The position numbers and the translations under genes are program-made. Of a DNA stretch of 64,000 nt, positions 1-9,073 are shown piece after piece; the stretch's first letter is position 1; every line of letters starts with the position of its first letter. Where the stretch lies: contig NZ_CP030028.1 in assembly GCF_003586445.1 (NCBI RefSeq), positions 3,176,501 through 3,240,500 of the forward strand, in the 5' to 3' direction. Under the pieces are notes generated by a model that saw only the letters and a program-made list of their open reading frames with translations, did not search any database and was not told where the DNA came from. The stretch is from Bacillus sp. Y1. Lineage in GTDB: Bacteria; Bacillota; Bacilli; Bacillales; Cytobacillaceae.

Positions 1-48
1 GATTTTTGCAACCATTTTGGCATGATCTCCAATCCTTTCTACTAGTCT
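1..48 (-). pseudogene. Fragment resembling a PhoU-type helix, cut by window edge
   Basis: Reading the minus strand from 48 to 1 gives 16 open codons, RLVERIGDHAKMVAKI. This resembles the ERIGDHA helix motif of PhoU and of the PhoU-like tail of Na/phosphate cotransporters. A TAA stop lies immediately upstream in the same frame (49-51), and no start codon with a ribosome site precedes it, so what remains looks like a 5'-truncated or frameshifted gene whose rest lies outside the window. Only 16 residues are visible, so chance similarity is possible. Confidence 0.3.
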
Positions 49-133
49 TTAAGAGTATTTAGAAAATAATGGCTCTTTTCTCATATTATACTCTTTTTAT
101 AGTTGAAAGTGGGAGATTAAATATCAAATATCA

Positions 134-907
134 TCATTTTGTAATAATACCGAAATGGAATTTAGCAGACGGTCTTTTCATAACTGAAAATCCAAACTGC
201 TCGAAGCGATCGCTACGAAAATGATCCTTTAGCACGAGCCGTCTCCTCGCCACTCTTTTTGCTTCTGAAATGAACTCTTCCCTTATTTCTGTATATACCG
301 CTAAATGAGCTAGCGCACGAATTCCGTCTGATTCTAAAATGGTTTCTTCAAACATTGGGTCAATATATACACAATCAAACTCATTGCTTGGGATTTCCTT
401 TAAATATGAAAGTGCATCTGAATGTTGTACCGAAATTGTGCGCATAGCTTCATCCATTCCTACCAAACCGGACTGCCAGCATTTTAATCCTCGACCGACA
501 AGATAAGAGAGATATTTATTTTCTTCTGTCCCGACCACTTTTCCAGATGCTCCAACGACAAAGCTTGCAACAATACTGTCAGAGGCTAGTCCTAATGTAC
601 AATCAAGAAGACTCATTCCTTCCGCCAGACCCGTTGCATCAATAAAAGGATCGTGTTCGTTTTTTAGCAGCCTTTTGATTCTGAACATGGAGGAATTGGG
701 ATGGAAGAAAAACGGCTCTTCTCCGTTCATTAAAAATAACTCTAGTCTCTCTTTTCCAACGACAATACAGTCATCCTTATACAAGGATTGAAGAGTCTGA
801 ACCGATTTTTTCCTTCTTTCCTGATAGGGACATTCGAGGGCCAACGCTATCTGTTTTGCTTCTTCAATCATGTCTGGATTGGTTCGTCCTGCTGTTGTGA
901 CAAACAT
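134..907 (-). CDS. ypiP: Class I SAM-dependent methyltransferase, YpiP family
   Basis: A 257-residue soluble protein. The C-terminal half has a Rossmann methyltransferase core: LLDCTLGLASDS (about residues 100-111) fits the SAM-binding motif I, and FDCVYIDPMF (about 180-189) fits the acceptor-side motif IV with its Asp-Pro. The layout resembles the RsmJ-like group of rRNA methyltransferases, but the substrate of YpiP proteins is not known to me. An AAAGGAAAG ribosome site lies 7 bases before the ATG. It sits just downstream of the bacilliredoxin gene on the same strand, separated by a strong terminator, so it probably has its own promoter. Confidence 0.8.
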   Translation of the reverse strand: MFVTTAGRTNPDMIEEAKQIALALECPYQERRKKSVQTLQSLYKDDCIVVGKERLELFLMNGEEPFFFHPNSSMFRIKRLLKNEHDPFIDATGLAEGMSLLDCTLGLASDSIVASFVVGASGKVVGTEENKYLSYLVGRGLKCWQSGLVGMDEAMRTISVQHSDALSYLKEIPSNEFDCVYIDPMFEETILESDGIRALAHLAVYTEIREEFISEAKRVARRRLVLKDHFRSDRFEQFGFSVMKRPSAKFHFGIITK

Positions 908-925
908 ATAGATTCTTTCCTTTCA

Positions 926-960
926 GAAAAAAAGGAATGTCAGCTGACATTCCTTTTTTC
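926..960 (-). terminator. Rho-independent terminator after brxA
   Basis: A perfect palindrome, AGGAATGTCAGCTGACATTC plus flanking pairs, with a T-run on the minus strand. It lies directly after the bacilliredoxin stop codon; the A-run on the other side makes it possibly bidirectional. Confidence 0.85.
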
Positions 961-961
961 T

Positions 962-1396
962 TTAACAATTTTGTTCAAATGCTGATTGGAGGTTCTCCAT
1001 GATTTCTTCCATTGTGTGGTCTTCGATATCGTGGCGATGGATAAAGTGAACCACTTGCTTCCCTTTTACAAGTACCATGGAAGGAGATGACGGTGGGAAT
1101 CCTTCGAAATACTCACGCATTTTAGCTGTTGCATCTTTATCTTGACCAGCAAAAACTGTAACAAGCTTGGCAGGTTTTTTGTCCGTTCTAACAACTGCTT
1201 GAGTTGCCGCTGGACGTGCTAAACCTGCCGCACAACCACATACAGAGTTAACAAAGATTAACGCAGTGTCTTCATTTTGATCCATAAAGTTTTCTACTTC
1301 TTCTTCTGTTTGTAACTCTTCAAAGCCCGCATGAACCAGTTCTTCACGCATTGGCTTTACCATTTGTCTCATATATTCCTCATATGCCATTGACAT
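962..1396 (-). CDS. brxA: Bacilliredoxin BrxA/BrxB family (YphP)
   Basis: A 144-residue thioredoxin-fold protein of the UPF0403/bacilliredoxin family. It removes bacillithiol from S-bacillithiolated cytosolic proteins. The diagnostic CGC active site is at Cys53-Gly-Cys55 within VNSVCGCAAG, the same numbering as B. subtilis YphP. Length and gene position next to ypiP match BrxA. The ATG is preceded by AGGAGGGA at 6 bases. A terminator follows immediately, so it appears monocistronic. Confidence 0.93.
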   Translation of the reverse strand: MSMAYEEYMRQMVKPMREELVHAGFEELQTEEEVENFMDQNEDTALIFVNSVCGCAAGLARPAATQAVVRTDKKPAKLVTVFAGQDKDATAKMREYFEGFPPSSPSMVLVKGKQVVHFIHRHDIEDHTMEEIMENLQSAFEQNC

Positions 1397-1464
1397 AAAA
1401 AATCCCTCCTACTAACTATATCCATTGTTAGCATACTATATTTATTTCAAATGATGCAATTTTC

Positions 1465-2589
1465 TTAGTTTTGTTTTCTTGCTTCCGTCATTTGTTTCCA
1501 AACTGATCCTTTTGCATCCTCACCCAATTCAATTCTTTCAATAGCAAGTTTAATTTGTAAGCTTACTTCAAATTCCGGATCTTCTTCTGCTGCCTTCAGG
1601 GCAGGAAGTGCACGGTCATCTCCCAATTCATATAAAAACATTGCCGCTCTCCAGCGCACTAATTTACTCTCATCACTTAATGCCTTCATCATTTCTTCCA
1701 TCGCTTCTTCAAACCCTAAGTCTGATAAGCAGTCTCCAGCCGTACGTCTGACAGTCACTGTTTTATCCTTTAATGCTTTATAGAGGAGCGGTAATATTTT
1801 CTTGTCTTCAATCATCCCTAAATAGACAGTAGCTAATCTCCGAATTGAGGCCTTTTCGTCGTTTAGTGCTTTTTCTAACACTGGCAGATCTTCCACTTCT
1901 GGATCGTCCATTTGTTCAAGAAGCTGATATCTTTTTCGCCAATCCGGATCATTTAATGAATGAACATCAATCTTCTGCTTCTGGCGTTTAACAGGCTTGG
2001 CTGTTCCCTTATTCGTCGCCTCTTGAATAAGTTCGTCTAGACGGTCTGTTGTATAAGCAGCCATTAGTTCTTCTAATACTTCCTGGCCGATTTGATCGAA
2101 ATCTCCGTATCGAACACCAAACTCTTTCCACCTTCGAACCATTACAACGTTATCCTCTGGATCCTGCGCCTTGGAAACAGCCTCTTTATACTGTTCTGGT
2201 AATCCATATCGTCTTTCTTCTGTTCCATCTGTTAGCTTAATTTGCATCGGAATTCCTTTATACATCTGAACAAGCACCTGTATTTCTCCGTAGTGCTCAT
2301 TAATCGTTTCTTCTTGTTCCACTATTTCCGCTTCTTCTCCAAATGCTAGCCTTACTTTCGGTAAAATTTCTTTCCAATCGTATTTCGCATTTCTTTCCAC
2401 CGCTAGAAAATCAGCTACATGGTACACACCTTTTACACCTTCAATGGTTAAAATATCCTGAATAACCTTTGGAGCACCGGCACTAGTCTCTATCTTATAG
2501 TTATTACTTTTTCCCATTGGTAGCTCTTCATTTAATATAACCTTCATCGTATTCGGACTAGGAGTGGGTTCAATGGATCGTATTTTCAA
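1465..2589 (-). CDS. ypgR: CvfC-like protein: Nfu/NifU N-terminal domain plus HEAT repeats
   Basis: A 374-residue cytosolic protein. Residues 1 to about 87 look like the scaffold Nfu/NifU N-terminal domain, including the segment VYHVADFLAVERN. Residues about 215-350 form HEAT/PBS-lyase-type helical repeats (DEKASIRRLATVYLG, KTVTVRRTAGDCL, ESKLVRWRAAMFL). This combination is seen in B. subtilis YpgR and staphylococcal conserved virulence factor C; the molecular function is not established. The start is TTG, with an AGGATGAAGAGA stretch upstream. No Fe-S-binding CxxC pair is visible in the N-terminal domain. Confidence 0.8.
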   Translation of the reverse strand: MKIRSIEPTPSPNTMKVILNEELPMGKSNNYKIETSAGAPKVIQDILTIEGVKGVYHVADFLAVERNAKYDWKEILPKVRLAFGEEAEIVEQEETINEHYGEIQVLVQMYKGIPMQIKLTDGTEERRYGLPEQYKEAVSKAQDPEDNVVMVRRWKEFGVRYGDFDQIGQEVLEELMAAYTTDRLDELIQEATNKGTAKPVKRQKQKIDVHSLNDPDWRKRYQLLEQMDDPEVEDLPVLEKALNDEKASIRRLATVYLGMIEDKKILPLLYKALKDKTVTVRRTAGDCLSDLGFEEAMEEMMKALSDESKLVRWRAAMFLYELGDDRALPALKAAEEDPEFEVSLQIKLAIERIELGEDAKGSVWKQMTEARKQN

Positions 2590-2619
2590 GTCTCTTCATC
2601 CTTCCCTTGTTGTTAAAAA

Positions 2620-4494
2620 TTAACTATTCTCTGCAATTTCTGATAAATAGCTCCAACGCTCAATCAAATACTCAAGTTTTTCGTTTAAAGCATTTTCCTC
2701 TTCCATTAAAGCTTGAGCCTTTTCAAAATCACTGCCTGTTTTTCCCATCTCTAAAGCAATTTCTTCAATTCTTTTTTCCGCATTTTCAATATCAGAATCA
2801 ATGGATTCCCATTCAAGCTTTTCCTTATAACTCATACGCTTCTTCTTTGCTTTTTCTTCTTCCACAGGTTTCTCTGCTGCATTTGCTCGAACCACTGGCT
2901 TTTCTACTTGCTTTTCAAGGAATTCACTGTAGTTTCCATAATAAGATTCAATCACTCCATTACCTTCAAGCACAAGCAATTGTTCCGCTACTTTATCTAA
3001 GAAATAGCGATCATGGGATACCGTAATGACAACTCCAGGAAACTCTTCTAAATAGTCCTCTAGGACAGTCAGTGTTTGAGTATCTAGATCATTCGTTGGT
3101 TCGTCTAATAACAAAACATTCGGTTCAGTCATTAACAGCTTTAATAAATACAAGCGACGTCTTTCTCCCCCTGATAACTTTCTGATTGGGGTGCCGTGAG
3201 TGAATGATGGAAAAAGAAATCTTTCTAGCATTTGAGTCGCTGAAATCGTTTTTCCATCAGAAGTATTAATCACCTGTGCCGTTTCTTTGATGTATTCAAT
3301 CATCCGTTTTGAAATGTCCATGTCTTCATTTTCTTGAGTATAAAAAGCAACCTTCACTGTTTGGCCGATGATTCGTTCACCTGAATCTAGAGGGATTTTA
3401 CCAGCTAGAATATTTAATAAGGTTGATTTTCCTGTACCATTTTTCCCAATAATTCCGATCCTGTCATGAGGTTTCACTAGTAAATCGTAAGACTTAAGGA
3501 TAACTTTCGAATCATACGTTTTTGTTGCATCTTTTAATTCGAATACTTGCTTACCTAAGCGGCTGCCTGATAAAGATAAATCTAGCTTTTCCGAAGTTTT
3601 TACGGAGCTTAAATTCTCATCCAGCTTTTCAAAACGTTGAATTCTTGCCTTCTGCTTTGTTGTTCGTGCCTTTGCCCCTCGTCTAATCCACTCAAGCTCT
3701 CGTCTGAATAGATTTTTTTGTTTTTCAAGAGTGGCAGCTTCATTTTCTTCACGAATGGCCTTAGCTTCCAGAAAGTCCGCATAATTTCCTTTGTAGCTGT
3801 ACAGTTTGCCACCTTCTAGTTCAAACACGCGGTTCGTTACACGGTCTAGGAAATATCGATCATGCGTTACAAGCAACAAGGCACCTGTATAACGGCTTAA
3901 ATAATCTTCAAGCCATTTCACCGATTCGAAATCTAAGTGATTGGTAGGCTCATCTAGAATCAGTAAATCTGGAGATTGAATTAACACTTGAGCAAGAGCC
4001 ACTCGCTTTTTCTGGCCACCAGATAATTCTCCAATCTTTTTTTCATACTCTTCAATTCCAAGCTTATTTAAAATCGTTTTTGCGTTCGTACTTGCATCCC
4101 ATCCATCTAAAGCATCCATTTTCTTTTGTAAGTCAAAAAGTTTTTCCTGAATTTCACTATCATCCGGGACTCTATTAAGCTCTAGAAGAGTTTCTTCGTA
4201 CTCTTTTAGAAGCTTTAAAACAGGTGCTTCACCAGCAAAAACCTGATCAAGGACCGTTAATTCTGGATTGAGATCCGGATTTTGCTCAGAATAAGCAATT
4301 CGATAATCTTTAGGAGCAATTACTTCTCCTGAATCTGGAAAATCAACGCCTGCTACTATTTTCAATAATGAGGACTTTCCTGTCCCGTTTACCCCAATAA
4401 GTCCAACTCTTTCTTTCGCGCTTATTGTAAAAGAAATTCCATTAAATAATTCCTTTTCTCCATATGTTTTTGTCACGTTTTCGATACTAATCAT
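2620..4494 (-). CDS. yfmR: ABC-F family ATPase (Uup/YfmR-like)
   Basis: A soluble protein of about 624 residues with two ABC cassettes in one chain and no membrane segments, the ABC-F arrangement. Walker A motifs are GVNGTGKSS (N half) and GKNGTGKST (C half); signatures are LSGGQKKR and LSGGERRR; Walker B is LLILDEPTNHLD and VLLLDEPTNDLD. The linker between the cassettes is rich in Arg/Lys, and a coiled-coil tail (about 535-620) is typical of the Uup/YfmR branch. ABC-F proteins act on ribosomes, and YfmR is linked to relief of stalling. I prefer the ATG at 4494, which overlaps the ypgQ stop as ATGA, over an in-frame ATG at 4512. Confidence 0.85.
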   Translation of the reverse strand: MISIENVTKTYGEKELFNGISFTISAKERVGLIGVNGTGKSSLLKIVAGVDFPDSGEVIAPKDYRIAYSEQNPDLNPELTVLDQVFAGEAPVLKLLKEYEETLLELNRVPDDSEIQEKLFDLQKKMDALDGWDASTNAKTILNKLGIEEYEKKIGELSGGQKKRVALAQVLIQSPDLLILDEPTNHLDFESVKWLEDYLSRYTGALLLVTHDRYFLDRVTNRVFELEGGKLYSYKGNYADFLEAKAIREENEAATLEKQKNLFRRELEWIRRGAKARTTKQKARIQRFEKLDENLSSVKTSEKLDLSLSGSRLGKQVFELKDATKTYDSKVILKSYDLLVKPHDRIGIIGKNGTGKSTLLNILAGKIPLDSGERIIGQTVKVAFYTQENEDMDISKRMIEYIKETAQVINTSDGKTISATQMLERFLFPSFTHGTPIRKLSGGERRRLYLLKLLMTEPNVLLLDEPTNDLDTQTLTVLEDYLEEFPGVVITVSHDRYFLDKVAEQLLVLEGNGVIESYYGNYSEFLEKQVEKPVVRANAAEKPVEEEKAKKKRMSYKEKLEWESIDSDIENAEKRIEEIALEMGKTGSDFEKAQALMEEENALNEKLEYLIERWSYLSEIAENS

Positions 4495-5138
4495 TGACGT
4501 TTTCCATTCCAATCATTGTAAAATTCATGTAAGAAATCTTCCATATATGCATGTCGTCTTTCTGCTATTTCTCTTCCTGATTTTGTATTCATTTTTTCTT
4601 TTAGCTTTAGTAACTTTTCATAAAAATGATTAATAGAGGAAGAATTTCCTTTCCGGTACTCTTCGTTTGTCATGCTTGTTCGGACAATAATGGTCGGATC
4701 ATAAATAGGCTGACCTTTTTTTCCTCCATAAGCAAATGCCCTCGCTATCCCTATCGCTCCTATCGCATCTAAGCGATCAGCATCTTGGACGATGGCTGCT
4801 TCAACGGTTGTGATGTTTCGATTATTTCCACCTTTAAATGAAATGGTTTCAATGATTTCTTTAATATGATTTTTCTTCAATTCATCTAATGGTAACTGAC
4901 TCAAAAAGGAAGTAAGCTTCTTTTCTCCCTCTTCCTTCGAGCTATGTAATTTTTCGTCAGAAATATCATGAAGTAGAGCAGCTAACTCAATAATGAAAGG
5001 ATCTCCCATCTTTTCCTTTTCATGAATTTGCAAAGCAATATTCCGTACTCTATCAATATGAAACCAATCATGACCAGTTGAATCTGCGTACATTTCTCGT
5101 TTGACAAACTCTTCTGTCTTGGTTATTACTTGCTTCAT
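4491..5138 (-). CDS. ypgQ: HD-domain phosphohydrolase YpgQ
   Basis: A 215-residue HD-superfamily protein. The metal-binding pattern is visible as HDWFHIDRV (His23, His27), LLHDISDEK (His57-Asp58) and a later QDADRLDAIG. B. subtilis YpgQ is a Mn-dependent nucleoside triphosphate pyrophosphohydrolase, and this is a close family match in length and motifs. GAGGTGGTG precedes the ATG. The gene is coupled by a 4-base overlap to the ABC-F gene downstream, so the two are probably one transcript. Confidence 0.85.
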   Translation of the reverse strand: MKQVITKTEEFVKREMYADSTGHDWFHIDRVRNIALQIHEKEKMGDPFIIELAALLHDISDEKLHSSKEEGEKKLTSFLSQLPLDELKKNHIKEIIETISFKGGNNRNITTVEAAIVQDADRLDAIGAIGIARAFAYGGKKGQPIYDPTIIVRTSMTNEEYRKGNSSSINHFYEKLLKLKEKMNTKSGREIAERRHAYMEDFLHEFYNDWNGKRQ

Positions 5139-5190
5139 TACACCACCTCATTCTTTCCACTCATATTCTACCATGAACTTCTTTTTTTCG

Positions 5191-5228
5191 AAAAAGAAAA
5201 GGAAGTGCACAAAGGACGCACTCCCTTT
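5191..5228 (-). terminator. Rho-independent terminator after degV
   Basis: On the minus strand a stem of AAGGgAGTGC paired with GCACTtCCTT is followed by TTTTCTTTTT. It starts right at the stop of the degV remnant. Confidence 0.8.
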
Positions 5229-6071
5229 ACAGTCTATTAAACCAGCTAATTCCGATTGTATTTTCTCCTGCGTGGACACCGATCGTTGCACCTAAAGGAT
5301 AAATACCGAATGCAACATCAGGGAAACGTTTACACAATTCATCATGCCATTTTCTCGCTTCCGTATCATGAAGCCCGTATAAAATATAGGCTTCTTTTAT
5401 AGCATAAGCCTCAATGGAAGCTTGAAGATAAGAGATGATTTTCTCCATTCCTTTGCTTTCACTTCTAATTTTCTCTTTTGCCTGTAATACGCCGTCCTCA
5501 ATGGAAATGATCGGTTTAATATTTAGCATGCTGCCAAGGAAAAAGGATAATCCGTTCATCCGCCCACTTCTGTGTAATTGTTCCAAACTCCCGATTAAAA
5601 CAAATGTCTCGTTCGTGTTGGCAAGCTCACTTAACTTTTGTTCAGCCTCTTCAACGGAATTACCAGCCTCAATCCATTCCATTCCTTTCTTAATCATCCG
5701 AGAAAGGGATAAGAGAGTATCTTTGAATCGATTGTTGTGACCGGTGTATTCACCATACTGGCCGCCTGAACACTTGAAGAGACCGTACCGCTTAATTTAG
5801 CTGATACGAGAATGGAGAACACGTGATCATACTGTCCTTCTAGCTTTTCAAACAATGATACAAACTCACCTACAGATGGTTGAGACGTTTTTGGTGGGAC
5901 TTGAAGATGCTTCAATTTCGCATAGAGTTCTTCTGCTGTTAAATCGATTCCATCCTTATATTCCTTTTCGTCTAAAACGATCGTCATTGGCACGGTGAAA
6001 ACATCTGGATGATTGGTTAGTTCTTCATCTAAGCAAGCGGTACTGTCCGTAACCCAGGCAATTTTCTTCAT
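5227..6071 (-). pseudogene. DegV family fatty-acid-binding protein, frameshifted
   Basis: Two adjacent open frames together make one DegV protein of about 282 residues. The 5' part (6071 to 5694) has the N-terminal motif WVTDSTACLDEEL and the conserved SGTVSSSVQAA. The 3' part (5697 to 5227) has FVLIGSLEQLHRSGRMN and the ending GENTIGISWF. DegV/FakB proteins bind fatty acids and present them to a fatty acid kinase. The frame breaks near 5700-5706 in TATCCCTTTCTCGG; adding one T there restores SYPFSRMIKKG, the usual family junction. Either the gene is truly broken or a base was lost in a homopolymer during sequencing. All motifs are otherwise intact, which suggests a recent event or an error. 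Confidence 0.85.
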
Positions 6072-6143
6072 TCTAATTCCCCCTATTAATTTTATAGTAT
6101 TAATAATTATTAACTATGTAAAGATAATTCAGAAAATTACAGC

Positions 6144-6183
6144 TAATTAAGAACCCTTGCGACTGCAAGGGGTTCTTAATTAA
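6144..6183 (-). terminator. Rho-independent terminator of the fhs-bsaA unit
   Basis: A near-perfect inverted repeat, TTAATTAAGAACCCcTTGC / GCAAGGGTTCTTAATTAA-like, overlaps the bsaA stop codon. The stem is flanked by AT-rich sequence that can serve as the U-run in either direction. Confidence 0.75.
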
Positions 6184-6656
6184 ATCAGCTTTTCAATATC
6201 TTGTGATATTTCTTTTGGGTTCGTATTTGGTGCATACCTTTCCACTACTTCACCGGAACGATTCACTAAAAACTTGGTGAAATTCCATTTAACAGCTTTC
6301 ATCCCGAGTACACCAGGTGCCTCTTCTGTTAGATACTGAAAAAGTGGGTGAGCACTTTTTCCATTTACATCCACCTTTGAAAACAATGGAAAAGTTACTC
6401 CAAAATTCATTTCGCAAAATGACTGGATATCAGACTCGGTACCAGGTTCTTGATTCATAAATTGATTACACGGAAAGCCTAATACAGTGAATCCTTTTTC
6501 TTTATATTGTTCATAGAGCTCTTGAAGCTCTTTATATTGGGGGGTAAACCCACAATTACTAGCTGTGTTTACAATTAACAGAACCTCGCCCTTATATTCC
6601 GAAAGAGATATGGTTTCACCATTAATTTTCTTCGCTTCAAACTGATACACCGTCAT
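6180..6656 (-). CDS. bsaA: Glutathione-peroxidase-fold thiol peroxidase BsaA
   Basis: A 158-residue protein of the glutathione peroxidase family, cysteine type. The peroxidatic residue is Cys35 in NTASNCGFTPQY. The conserved GFPCNQF and WNFTKFLVN motifs supply the Gln and Trp/Asn of the catalytic site. In bacteria lacking glutathione such enzymes normally use thioredoxin. Its position near metA and ypgQ matches B. subtilis bsaA. AGGAGG lies ahead of the ATG. It lies 13 bases after the uncharacterised gene and so appears to be the last gene of an fhs-orfX-bsaA unit. Confidence 0.9.
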   Translation of the reverse strand: MTVYQFEAKKINGETISLSEYKGEVLLIVNTASNCGFTPQYKELQELYEQYKEKGFTVLGFPCNQFMNQEPGTESDIQSFCEMNFGVTFPLFSKVDVNGKSAHPLFQYLTEEAPGVLGMKAVKWNFTKFLVNRSGEVVERYAPNTNPKEISQDIEKLI

Positions 6657-6669
6657 CCTTTAACTCCTC

Positions 6670-7191
6670 CTAATGTTTTACATCTAGTTCAAGTTTATCT
6701 AAGGATTGTAATATAACATCTGCAAGCACCGTTAAGTCTTCCATTTGCTCTTCATAAATGAGCCTTTTAAAATTCACTTCTATCTCTATTTTATTACCAG
6801 ACTTACTTTGGAGAGGGTCAGAGATGATCTTACAATGATATTCTCTATCCTTCCCCCAAATGGATTGGAGAACCTCCAAAATTCTTATATCAAAAGAACG
6901 TTGCTCTAGGATAGAGAAAACCATTTTAAAATGGCAGCCCGCATCCTTTTCTGATTGCAACTTTGGGTGTAACTCTGCAGCTAAATTCGAAATATCTGCA
7001 CGTAAAACGACTGTACAGCTACTCTTACTATCCCTATTCTTCTTTACGGTCATCTCTGATTGTCGCGAAAGCTTTGCTACATTTACAATGTCGTTTCGAT
7101 CAACGATGCATATTTGACCCTCTAAATCTAGGTCATAAAGGGCACCTTCCAAAACCACCTTAATATTATCAAAAGCCGTTGGATCAAACAT
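6670..7191 (-). CDS. Uncharacterised protein between fhs and bsaA
   Basis: I do not recognise this protein of about 173 residues. It is soluble, begins with an acidic segment (MFDPTAFDNIKVVLEGALYDLDL), has no signal peptide or membrane helix, and alternates predicted strands and helices. Cys residues are scattered without a CxxC pair. An in-frame ATG at 7206 would add five residues, but GAGGT lies 8 bases before the ATG at 7191, so I use that. It is 14-29 bases after fhs and 13 before bsaA, which suggests co-transcription. Confidence 0.6.
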   Translation of the reverse strand: MFDPTAFDNIKVVLEGALYDLDLEGQICIVDRNDIVNVAKLSRQSEMTVKKNRDSKSSCTVVLRADISNLAAELHPKLQSEKDAGCHFKMVFSILEQRSFDIRILEVLQSIWGKDREYHCKIISDPLQSKSGNKIEIEVNFKRLIYEEQMEDLTVLADVILQSLDKLELDVKH

Positions 7192-7220
7192 ATTAAAATA
7201 CCTCATCCATCATCATTCGA

Positions 7221-8909
7221 TTAGAATAATCCTATTGCATTTCCTTTATCATCAACATCCATTTTTAACGCGGCTGGTTGCTTCGGTAAACCTGGCATCG
7301 TCATTACGTCCCCTGTTAAAGCAACAAGGAAACCAGCACCGATCGAAGGTTTTAATTCTCTTACCGAAACGGTAAAATCGGTTGGTCTACCAAGTTTACT
7401 CGGGTCATCTGAAAGGGAATATTGTGTTTTGGCCATACAAATCGGAAGGCCGTCCCATCCATATTGCTCAAAGTCCTTCATTTGCTTTTTCGCCTTTGAT
7501 GAGAACTCGACATCCTTTCCTCCATACACCTTTTGAACAATTGAACGGATCTTCTCTTCGATCGAGTCACTTACATTATATAAAGGAGCATATTCTTCAT
7601 TATGACTTTCGATGGCTTTTAACAGTTTTTCTGCTAGAGCAATACCACCTTTTCCACCCTTTTCCCATACTTCGGTTAAGGCAACTTGTACACCTTCCTT
7701 TTCACACAATTCCAATAAGGTGTCCACTTCAAGATTGGTATCTGATATAAACTTATTTATAGCAACAACGACAGGTAATCCGAAACTTCTGATCGTTTGT
7801 ACATGTTTTTTCAAGTTAGCAAAGCCAGCAATTAGCGCTTCAACATTTTCATTATTTAGATCCTGCTTACCAACACCGCCATGCATCTTCAGAGCTCTAA
7901 TCGTTGCTACGACAACAACCGCCTCCGGTAATACATCTCCGTTTCTTGCTTTAATATGTAAAAACTTTTCTGCTCCTAAGTCAGCACCAAATCCAGCTTC
8001 TGTAATAACGAAATCAGCAAGCTTAGATGCGGCTGTGGTAGCAATGACAGAGTTACAGCCATGGGCAATGTTAGCAAATGGTCCACCATGAACGAGCGCA
8101 GGAGTATGCTCAATCGTTTGTACAAGATTTGGTTTGACCGCATCTTTTAATATGAGCGCGAGAGCACCCTCTACACCAAGTTGTGAAACAGTTACCGGCT
8201 GTTTCTCCATATTGTAAGCTACTACCATCTCAGACAGTCTTCGCTTTAAATCCTTTAAATCTTTTGCTAAGCAGAGTACAGCCATAATTTCGGATGCGAC
8301 TGTAATATCAAATCCATCCTCACGAGGTACACCCTGCATCGGTCCGCCTAACCCAATAATTACATTTCTTAAAGCACGGTCATTTAAATCGAGTGCTCTC
8401 TTCCAAACAATTCTACGTTGGTCGATCTGTAGTTCGTTTCCTTGTTGGATATGATTGTCAATTAGAGCGGCTAATGCATTGTTTGCGGTCGTAATGGCGT
8501 GTAGGTCACCTGTAAAATGTAAATTTATTTCGTCCATCGGCAATACTTGAGAATATCCACCACCAGCGGCTCCACCCTTAACTCCCATCGTTGGCCCTAA
8601 GGATGGTTCCCTCATAGCAATCATTACTTTTTTTCCAAGTTGAGAAAAAGCATCTCCTAATCCAACTGTTACAGTAGACTTCCCTTCTCCTGCGGGAGTC
8701 GGATTAATTGCTGTTACAAGAATGATTTTGCCGTTTGGATTTCCTTGGATTTTATTTAATGTGTCAGATGAAAGTTTAGCCTTATACTTTCCATATAACT
8801 CGAGGTCATCATCTGTTAATCCAATTTTTTCAGCAATTTGAATGATCGGTTTCATTTCTGCAGATTGTGCAATTTCAATATCACTTTTTACGCTAACCTT
8901 GATGTTCAA
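7221..8909 (-). CDS. fhs: Formate-tetrahydrofolate ligase
   Basis: Joins formate to tetrahydrofolate with ATP to give 10-formyl-THF, feeding purine synthesis and one-carbon pools. The protein is about 562 residues, the usual size. It carries the P-loop [15 protein letters not shown] (about 67-81), [20 protein letters not shown] and [13 protein letters not shown], all family hallmarks. I choose the TTG at 8909 because GGAGGTAA lies 7 bases upstream; the in-frame ATG at 8924 would place that ribosome site inside the coding region. It is divergent from metA and leads the unit containing bsaA. Confidence 0.95.
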   Translation of the reverse strand: MNIKVSVKSDIEIAQSAEMKPIIQIAEKIGLTDDDLELYGKYKAKLSSDTLNKIQGNPNGKIILVTAINPTPAGEGKSTVTVGLGDAFSQLGKKVMIAMREPSLGPTMGVKGGAAGGGYSQVLPMDEINLHFTGDLHAITTANNALAALIDNHIQQGNELQIDQRRIVWKRALDLNDRALRNVIIGLGGPMQGVPREDGFDITVASEIMAVLCLAKDLKDLKRRLSEMVVAYNMEKQPVTVSQLGVEGALALILKDAVKPNLVQTIEHTPALVHGGPFANIAHGCNSVIATTAASKLADFVITEAGFGADLGAEKFLHIKARNGDVLPEAVVVVATIRALKMHGGVGKQDLNNENVEALIAGFANLKKHVQTIRSFGLPVVVAINKFISDTNLEVDTLLELCEKEGVQVALTEVWEKGGKGGIALAEKLLKAIESHNEEYAPLYNVSDSIEEKIRSIVQKVYGGKDVEFSSKAKKQMKDFEQYGWDGLPICMAKTQYSLSDDPSKLGRPTDFTVSVRELKPSIGAGFLVALTGDVMTMPGLPKQPAALKMDVDDKGNAIGLF

Positions 8910-9006
8910 TGATGTTACCTCCATGCCCGTATTTTTTCAATGTATATTGTACCATTTGCAAATGTTCATGTATCCACTCTTTTTTTAAGTTCTTTGATCA
9001 TTATCC

Positions 9007-9034
9007 TTGATACTAAAAAAATCCAGTATATAAT
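9007..9034 (+). promoter_or_regulatory. Sigma-A-type promoter of metA
   Basis: TTGATA (9007-9012) and TATAAT (9029-9034) are separated by 16 bases, about 40 bases before the metA start. The leader is too short to hold a SAM riboswitch or T-box. Confidence 0.6.
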
Positions 9035-9073
9035 ATAAATAGCCTGAATATTGAATAAAGGGGTTGAAATTCA

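Noticed and set aside
7382..8091. Two plus-strand open frames of 122 and 159 codons inside fhs
   Set aside because: They lie fully within the well-conserved formate-THF ligase gene on the other strand, have no ribosome site and look like low-complexity shadows.
8925..9073. SAM riboswitch or T-box before metA
   Set aside because: The promoter at 9007-9034 leaves a leader of only about 35 bases, too short for either element.
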